From NCBI GenBank assembly GCA_964017235.1, contig OZ024931.1:96056221-96120220 (forward strand): a stretch of 64,000 bases of DNA. The letters run 5' to 3'. Positions 56,837 through 64,000 of this stretch are shown one piece after another. The stretch comes from Sabellastarte sp. h YS-2021. Lineage: Eukaryota; Annelida; Polychaeta; Sabellida; Sabellidae. Below the pieces are notes generated by a model that saw nothing but the letters and a program-made list of their open reading frames with translations, was not told the origin of the DNA and made no database searches. The number at the start of each line of letters is the position of its first letter. Position 1 is the first letter of the stretch. A program made the position numbers and the translations under genes.

Positions 56837-58516
56837 TTTCCTCTTCTGCCCGTTTAATGATACTGTCCGGGAACAAAGTAGGGATATGCAATGGAGCAGT
56901 ACGGAGGGCAGCTATGGTATCCGGCTTGACACCTGCTCTGATATGATTTAAGTAAGCGTCTCTGCGGGCCAAAGTCAGATTTCCCATGGAGATAAAGACA
57001 AATTCGGAAAGGTGCTTCATTGTCTTAGCTGCTGCTTGGGTTATGCTAGCATTGAAATCCATAAGAAAGTGGAGTTCGTCCATAGCAGAAGACACTTTTG
57101 TTGAACCCTTGCCCTTGCTTTTATTTCGGATGGTTTTCATCTGCTCCTGCATGTTCTGCTGTACTCTGAAGAGACAGCGATTGAAGCTGGCTGCCTGGTT
57201 GCAGATCATTGTGGCCTCCCTAGATGACTTCTCCCATCTTCGCAGAGTTTCCTGTGACAGGCGACGCGAGGCAGGTGGGGTAGAAGTAAGGCCCGACTGT
57301 CTGGTGATCCGGCTGAAGCAACTATTCAGCTTAGAAGCGTCAGTACTCCAGGTAGACACACTTGCTGACTCAATCTTGTGGTCGGAAGAGAGACCATACC
57401 ATTTTGACTAAGACTTTGCTGGCCTCAGAAACTGATCCTTCATTAAACCTCCGGCTTCAGAGCTTCTGGTCGGATAACCCTCTAATAAAGTCAAGTTCAG
57501 TTTGCTGAGCTTTTTACAAAGCCAGTCCTCTGTGGGCATGTTGACAGAGATCTTGCCAGGTACCGGAACTTTAGGTCCAGAGAAGGGGTTGTCATCTGAA
57601 GCAGTGTTGGAGCTGTCAACATCAGGAATGTTAGTCCAACCCATATAAGACCTGATGCCCCTCATGGTTTCACGATAAGTTTGCTCAGCAGAAGGTGTCT
57701 GATCCGGTTCAGTAGCAGTTATATCCTGGTCGTCTGACAGTTCACCTTCCTCCACATACAAATCTACTGGGGGTCGGTTAGAAGCTTCACTACCGGCCTC
57801 AGAAATGTCACTGGAAGCACTGTCCTTCCTTTGTCTGGTCAACTGAGGAGAGCCGGTGTCGGTAGGCACTGAAGATGCAGGTCGGTGAGAAACAAGCTTG
57901 CCAGTCGACTGACGTCTAGGAGCAGAGGAGTCGGTACCAGTGTGTGTAGACAGTCTAGGTCGGTGCCGGTCAGATCAAAGCTGGCTGGAAGACTGTTGCT
58001 TAATAGCAGAGGAGTCAGATCCAGTGTGCTTGGGAGATGAATCCGGTCCAGGTCGGTCAGGGGTAAGCTGGCTGGTCGACTGATGCTTTACAGCAGAGAA
58101 GTTGGACACAATGCGCTTAGGTGAAGATTCCTGTCAGTGAGGGTCGGATCTGAGCTGGCTGGAAGGCTGATGCAATATAGCAGAGAAGCCCAGTCCAGTG
58201 CGCTCTGAAGAAACAGTTCCCGTACTGAGCTGGCTGGTAGACTGATGCATAGCAGAGGCGTCCTGGCCAGTGCGCTCGGATGAAGTCAGCTGGAAGAAAG
58301 GTTCATTGTCTCTGGGAACATTAGATGGAAGAGAGTGAGATGGAGTAACTTTAACTGCTGATGAGAAGGTCGGCTGGAAAGACTTTGACATTAAAAGAGC
58401 CTCAAGGCGATTAAACATGTCCGACCACTTCTGGTCTAACTCCTCCATTTTCTTATCAGTGGTAGATTTTTCAACAGGTTTCTTTGGTTTAGAGGAGGAT
58501 GGCTTGTCCTTCTTAG
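56817..58516 (-). pseudogene. DIRS-3 Gag with internal 29-residue repeats
   Basis: One frame runs from about 58516 to 56817 with in-frame stops: TGA near 58134, TGA near 57975 and TAG near 57410. About 57850-58300 encodes four to six imperfect repeats (SSERTG..SAMHQSTSQLS and relatives) at 87-bp spacing (57981, 58068, 58155; then 75). The C-terminal part (LNSCFSRITRQSG, ATMICNQAASFNR, LTLARRDAYLNHIRAGV) resembles the Gag C-terminal half by position, ending just inside the RT frame. The N-terminal Cys-rich module is absent, cut away at the right end. Confidence 0.75.
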
Positions 58517-58554
58517 CAATTGTCCATTGGATAGGATGTATTAATGCAATAAAA
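58515..58554. repeat. DIRS-3 right terminal repeat, truncated
   Basis: Complement of 53061-53100. Inward it changes straight into gag sequence (aagaaggacaagcc), unlike the left repeat, which continues (atccggtcgg). The 5' leader and gag start are therefore deleted. Confidence 0.8.
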
Positions 58555-58559
58555 ACCTC

Positions 58560-59060
58560 ATTTCTGGGAATTCGATGTAACCTCGACATATATTCATATT
58601 TAAAAATATGTCTCTTGAGTGAAATTGACACCTAAATACCCAGATATGAGTCTATGAGATTGGAACACTTTAGAGTTTTTGCATCCAGTCTAGAAAAAGT
58701 GATACATTAATAAATATACAAAGATTGAATGCATTTTCTAATCTCCCAAAACATTCTCCACGGTAAACATTATAATCAACCTCATAAGCTATTTTATCTT
58801 TCCCAGCAATTTTAGTGACAATCCAAAAACTAACAAACTTGCACCACAGTTACAAACCCACAACCACCAGTTAGTCAACATATACCAAAAAAATTTTTTG
58901 TAGCTTTAAAAAGTACCGGAAAACCACTTCTTCCCTGCAAGCCAACAAGTCCCTGAAAAAATAACAAAAACAAGAGTATTGCTTCACAAGAGAAAAAGAA
59001 AAAGGTTTTGCACAGCAAAAACAAAGTGTCCCAATGAGCATTAATGATTTTGCCGAAATG
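58560..59060. other. Unassigned spacer
   Basis: AT-rich; no gene or repeat recognised. Confidence 0.4.
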
Positions 59061-59069
59061 ACCCCGTCA

Positions 59070-60420
59070 TTTTGTTGAAATCGCTCTATGTCGCACTACG
59101 CAACCCTGTGGATCGAAAATTTCTTCGAAATCGCTCTATCTTGCATTGTTTCTGAGATAAACACGTTTTTGTATTTTACGCAGATATTCAACATGGCTGC
59201 CGAAAATGGGGGGAACGATTTTTGGCAAAAAGTTGCAGATAACTATGCATATGCCCTGTGGGTAAAAAATTTCATTGAAATTGCTTTATCTTGCACCATT
59301 TCCATAATAAATACGTTTTTGCGTGTTTACTTTCAAGATGGCTGCCAAAATTTCGGGAAACAGATTTTTGGCAAAAAAGTGCAGATGACTCTCAGCAAAC
59401 TCTGTGGGTCAAAAATTTCATCACAGTCGCTCTATCTTGCACTGTTTCCAAGATAAATACGTTTTTGCATTTTACTTAGAAATTCAAGATGGCTGCCAAA
59501 ATGCTGGGAAAACGATTTTTGGCAAAAAAGTTGCAGATGACTCTAACCATAACCTGTTTTAACCACAACAATTTTTTTTACCCACAGGTTATGGTTAAAG
59601 TCATTTAAAACTTTTTTGCCAAAAATGGTTTCCCCCAAAAAGTTGCAGATGACTTTAACCATAACCTGAGGGTAAAATAATTCGTCGAAATCACTCTAAC
59701 TCGCACCATTTCCGAGATAAATATGTTTTTTGCAATTTATGCAGAATGTCAAGATGGCCGCTGAAAATGGCGGGAAAATGATTTTTGGCAAAAAGTGCTA
59801 GATGACTCTGAAGATACCCTGGAGGTCAAAAATTTTGTCTAAATCACTATCTTATACCATTTCTGAGAAAAATGTGTTTTAGCATTTTACACAGAATTTC
59901 AAGATGGCTGCTAAAATGGCAGGAAACTAATTTTTGGCAAAAAAGGGCCAAATGGCTCTGCATATACCCTGAAGGCCAAAAATTTCTCGCACCATTTGAG
60001 ACATTAAAGAATTTTTCATTTTCGTCATTATGAAAAATAGTGGCATTTAGTTAAGTCAGCCATTTTGTATCAGATCACTTCCAAAACTTAATGATTTTGG
60101 GACATCTGTATAACAAAACTACTTGCCAAATTTCATGTGAATATCTGAGGGGCTTTCTAACTTATCATCTGGACAAGCACACCCATTTCAAAAACATGTT
60201 TTTGGTCATGACTTCTCTGATTGGTCAAAATATCATGAAAATATATTTAGAAAATTTTCCTAGGGCTACTGCATATGTGTGTCAAATTTAAAGAAAATCC
60301 ACCCAGTGGTTGTCGAGCCACAAGCAACAGAAAATGTGGGAGCCGGCTGAGCCAGCGGACCCTCTCTCTCCCCTTTCCCCTCAATACAAACAAGTGTCCC
60401 TTGTGAGATGCTTACTTCAC
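59070..60420. repeat. 150-bp array with inverted patch and conserved tail, copy 2
   Basis: About five units with aaatcgctctatcttgca, a gagataaa stretch, caagatggctgccaaaat and gatttttggcaaaaa. 59508-59557 and 59580-59628 are inverted copies of one another (taaccataacctgt and acaggttatggtta). The tail 60080-60310 matches 24060-24350. Confidence 0.8.
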
Positions 60421-61600
60421 CATATATCTTCAATTCTTTGAAATACACTGTAAGAATCATTATGCAAGATTATTCGATCATGAGAATTTGCCAGATATTG
60501 AACCTTTTTACATTTCCAAATGTACCATAGTATGCAGATGTTTCATTAAAGTTGAAATATAAGGTTGAACAAATTCAGATTTTCACAAGTGCAGAGGCCA
60601 ATTTCACGAAGCGTCTAAGTCTGTACTTGGGCTCAAAGGTAACACTTTTGTCTCAATATTTTATAAACAAAAGGCAAAGTCCAAAGACCCAGGGTCTCAT
60701 TAACTACACCCCAAGATTTCCACTTGAGGATTGAGAGCCAAGGTCGCTTTCCCCATTTACAGGGAGTATAACTTTATTCATCTTATTGTGTTAAAGATCT
60801 TCTACAAATGAAAAGAATTTTATAGTCTTAGTTATATTCAAGAGGAGGTATACCAGTGAAAATGGCAGATGATGTAAACAAATGCTACAAAATAAAATGT
60901 TAAATATCTGTACAAAAAGGAAGATTAGGTGGCTTTTGTGTTATTTTTGTTTCATAATTAATTCTTAACATGAAAATTGATATTCTACATCAAAACTTTT
61001 TAGTAGATATCCCAATCAATTTTCCGTCAAATTGTGGGACCACTATATGTATCTAGAGTTGGAGACAGGCTTTGATGAATGACAGATAAGTAGTAAGACA
61101 GAAAGATTTTGACTTGGGCTAAATATCCCAATCAGTTATAGCAAGTGAACAAGCAATGAATTACAAACAAAAAAAATAGCATCAGAGATGCCTGTACCCC
61201 ACAGCCTAGGGAAATATTTTTAACACCATGAGATATAGAATTACTGTATCAGTACAAAGTTGAGGATACTTTCAGAGCACTGTCGGTTATATAAAGGTCC
61301 AAACAATGTTTAAATAGAGAAAATAATGTCTAAGGCAAAGATAATGCATGTAAAGATGAAGTATTAAAACAAGACAATTCAATAATATGATGACAGCATT
61401 AATCAGTAAACTAAACATTACGACACTCTTTATCTACATCTGGCATGGCCGTATTATTGTTTGGATGTTTTGAATATTACCATGCATACAGAAGTGGTAA
61501 TACATTCAATGAATGCTTATGTGTGGTGTTGGAGCAAAATCTGTGGCTCACTTGATGAAATTCCATCTGTTACAATGGGAAGTTATAAAAGTAAAATTCT
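60420..61600. other. Region without recognised features
   Basis: No convincing gene, tandem repeat or element end. Confidence 0.4.
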
Positions 61601-62079
61601 TAATGAATTCTAATATGACTTTAACAGTGCTTAATCTGCACCAAAAGACAGACCTACAACCCCCTAACCAATGTCCCCACCAAGCATCAACTTCCTACAC
61701 CTTACGGTTTCTGAGATATAGCCTGGACAAGATTTTATAGATCAAGGTCACTACAGCAAGGTCAAAGGTCAAATCAAGGTCACACTATGACATTGCACAC
61801 CTACACCCCCTAACCAATGTCCCTAGTAAGTATCAACTTCCTACACCTCACGGTTTCCGAGATATAGCCTGGACAAGATTTTATAGGTCAAGGTCACTAC
61901 AGCAAGGTCAAAGGTCAAATCAAGGTCAGACCACGATGTTGCACACCTACACCCCCTAACCAATGTCCCTACTCAGTATCAACTTCCTACACCTCACAGT
62001 TTCCGAGATATAACCGGACAAGATTTTATAGGTCAAGGTCACTATGGCAAGGTCAAAGCTCAAATCAAGGTCAGACCAA
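61600..62079. repeat. 146-bp tandem array, about 2.8 units
   Basis: ccccctaaccaatgtcccta-like starts near 61660, 61808 and 61952, each followed by atcaacttcctacacc, acggtttccgagatatagcc, caagattttataggtcaagg and tcaaaggtcaaatcaagg. It abuts DIRS-4 gag at about 62080. 61600-61650 weakly resembles the LINE 3' tail. Confidence 0.85.
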
Positions 62080-62402
62080 GGGACAGGCCGAGGATCGTCA
62101 GATTGATCAGAGTAGTGGTCCGAGGCAGAGCTTGGGACCACATCATACTGTTGGAGTGAGTGAGAAGGTTTCTTTCGTTTAGTTGAGGACAGCCTCGAGG
62201 GTTCCTTTGACAGAACTAAGATGTTGACCCGAGACGTCATCGACGCGGCTAGAATGAGAGTCGAGGCGTGGAGGTAAGGCTGGGCCATAATCAACGTCCA
62301 TCGACTCGACAGGATTAGAACTCGGGTGGTCCAGACGAGTGTTAGATGGGCCAGGTTTTGAGGTCGAAGCAGAGGTCTGATCTAGTGTTGATTCTAGGAA
62401 TT
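62080..62402 (-). pseudogene. DIRS-4 Gag, inner fragment
   Basis: Encodes SMDVDYGPALPPRLDS, nearly identical to DIRS-1 AMDVDYGPALPPRLVS, and in another frame a region with KKPSHS and SSASDHYSDQSDDPRP matching DIRS-1. A frameshift near 62200 separates them. It is cut at 62080 by the 146-bp array. Confidence 0.88.
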
Positions 62403-63450
62403 TCAAAAAGTGGGGGCGATCCCCCACCACTACACAAAATGTGGGGGAGGGGCTAAAAATTCTGGGGGACGACTTTATGATAAGTTTAAACTAATAAAAA
62501 ATACATTTTCAGTTTATTTAGACATTTTTAACAGTGGACTTCTATTAATTAGTGGTCAATTTTTATTGTCTTGCCCAATAAAAATAAACTTCAAGGCTAG
62601 TGATAGAATTTTTAAAAAATACTGAAAATGGTTATTTACATCAAAGTGGCTCCTGTCACAGCATTATGGTTTTTAAGTTTTCATCTGAAGTCATAGCATC
62701 ACAAATTTAATTCAGTCATTACACCATCAATTCATACAAATATGTTGGAAAACCCCACAGAATACCATGACCTCATGAATATTAATGAGTAGTCCACAAA
62801 TTCTTCAAGTAAAATATTCAAATATTTTTTACGCATACATGAGCTCTGTAGTCCATCTAGTATTTGATCTTAAATCAGAAAATATTAAGAATTAAAACCA
62901 CCATGAAAATCTGTGACCTCATTAAAATTAATGAGTTGTCCGTGAATTTTGATCCAGTAAAATATTTTTCTAGGGAATTCCGACAGATGGGTACGCCCGT
63001 AGGGTCAGCACCGGCTTCACTGCCATGGCCTGTTGTGGTAACAATCCAGTCTACTATAAGTTTCGTTTTTCTTGCAGCCATTTTTTATATAATCATCCAC
63101 TTTCAGCTTAATTTTATATTTTTGGGTATAATATGTCCAAATACTGTCTGTACCTCATAATATATTTGAGTTTGTAAACGATCACGAAACCACAATCGTC
63201 TACAGGCATTATTCGAAGAACGTTTCGACGGAAAATCAAAATCTCGACAAACTCTCGATCCGTGCAGTGTTTCGATTTTCTAGATCTCTCGTCTTTTCGC
63301 TTCATATATTTCCCGCATCACCTTGTGTACTACGCATTCTCATATAATTTGGCTACCGCAGACTCCAAGAAAATCTGCGTTTGTAGGCGAATTAATGCGC
63401 GATCCCGCGGAAAACGCATCCTAGAAGCAACTCTGTACCTCCACTTTTGA
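62403..63450. mobile_element. About 1.05-kb insertion in DIRS-4 gag
   Basis: Gag homology stops near 62402 and resumes near 63450. The ends look inverted (caaaaagtgggggcg at the left, ctccacttttg at the right), suggesting a small DNA transposon, but the TIR is short and imperfect and I could not fix a target duplication. No transposase visible. Confidence 0.55.
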
Positions 63451-64000
63451 AGAAGTTTTATGGAGAGATTTCTGAAAATCTTCTCAAAGGGACTTCATCG
63501 CCTCTAAAATATTGGCCTGAAAGGTACCCTTCTTTTGGTCTAGTTGAATGTCTAGCCAAGATCCCAAGGACTTCTCGAGCTTTGTTTCTAATTTCTGCTA
63601 TAAAGCAGTACCTGGAGTTGGTGGGACAGTTTTAGCTGGAGTTCTTAAAGATAAAGCCTCGAAGGCAAGAGGTTGAGGGCGAGGCGGGGAAGTAAATAGA
63701 TGGTCAGCAGCACTCTCGAGGTCTGCTTGGGAGCCCGCGAAGGATTCTACAGAATTATCGCCCAATAAATCTAATTACTCCTCATTTTTGTCAGCTTTTT
63801 TGTCAGATTTCTTGACATATCTCTTTCTATGAGTGATCTTGGTTAGTTGTTCTTCCGAAAAGGAAGCACAGATATCACATGGTGAGAGAAATGTGACACA
63901 GGGATCATCTCCCTTACCTGCTTCTCTGCAGGTAGGACAGAAATTATGAGTGTCGAAAGCATGACAAAAATGATGGCATTTAGATGCACAGGGTTTGTCT
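63451..64000 (-). pseudogene. DIRS-4 Gag N-terminal part, runs off the window
   Basis: Homologous to DIRS-1 Gag residues about 8-200. The Cys-rich module is complete here: KCHHFCHAFDTHNFCPTC, then DDPC and PCDIC. An in-frame TAA follows NEE (near 63775). The start codon lies beyond 64000. The module's conservation between copies supports its importance in this family. Confidence 0.88.

Larger units (their letters stand above)
52729..58554 (-). mobile_element. DIRS-3: DIRS element of a second subfamily
   Basis: Minus-strand element of about 5.8 kb. The left end starts ttgcaaatttaataag (52729) and the right end finishes aataaaa (58554). The internal complementary region joins their complements between 53060 and 53061 (ttgcaa then ttttatta), as in DIRS-1. 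Order is recombinase, methyltransferase-like/RNase H/RT, then gag toward the right. Proteins are clearly related to, but diverged from, DIRS-1. The right terminal repeat is only about 40 bp before gag sequence begins. All frames are broken. Confidence 0.9.

Noticed and set aside
60420-61600. Possible small genes in short frames
   Set aside because: All are under about 75 codons with no motif; expected by chance in AT-rich DNA.

Overview
This 64-kb window is invertebrate-type eukaryotic DNA made almost wholly of transposable elements and tandem repeats. I found no convincing host gene, tRNA, rRNA or CRISPR array. The mix of DIRS tyrosine-recombinase retrotransposons, a spliced hAT transposon, an APE-type LINE with a 2A-like motif, MITEs and arrays of roughly 120-170 bp AT-rich units suits a marine invertebrate, perhaps a mollusc or another lophotrochozoan. 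The taxon is inference; no single sequence proves it.

Layout. 1-4619: dispersed repeats, a 145-bp tandem array and a MITE with TA target duplication. 4620-16523: a complete DIRS element on the minus strand (DIRS-1) with open gag, RT/RNase H and tyrosine-recombinase frames, inverted terminal repeats and an internal complementary region. Its non-coding 3' part is interrupted at 5328-10842 by a hAT transposon on the plus strand, whose six-exon transposase gene appears intact. 16524-24350: tandem and higher-order arrays, including a 798-bp higher-order repeat and a 121-bp array carrying X-box-like palindromes. 24460-27793: a decayed CR1/L2-group LINE on the minus strand. 28290-30795: a dispersed repeat, then a MITE nested in a foldback element. 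30796-39045: a degenerate DIRS (DIRS-2), split by a 4.2-kb non-coding element with terminal inverted repeats (34749-38950). 39170-42990: a second copy of the dispersed repeat, sparse AT-rich DNA and a small MITE. 42995-43835: a broken Ty3/gypsy-type integrase fragment. 43835-52630: tandem arrays, including a second copy of the 145-bp array and a 481-493-bp higher-order repeat. 52729-58554: a DIRS of another subfamily (DIRS-3), decayed. 58560-62080: arrays and unassigned DNA. 62080-64000: the broken gag of a fourth DIRS (DIRS-4), itself interrupted, running off the window end.

How the parts fit. In each DIRS, Gag should form the particle, RT/RNase H should copy the RNA, and the tyrosine recombinase should integrate a circular DNA intermediate without target duplication. 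The terminal sequences support this: in DIRS-1 and DIRS-3 the internal complementary region is the exact join of the complements of the two outer ends. The insertions give relative ages: DIRS-1 entered an older satellite-like repeat, hAT entered DIRS-1, and the 4.2-kb element entered DIRS-2. Many of the arrays share one sequence theme (a gctctatct-like stretch, a gagata stretch and an atggccgcca stretch), which suggests a common origin.
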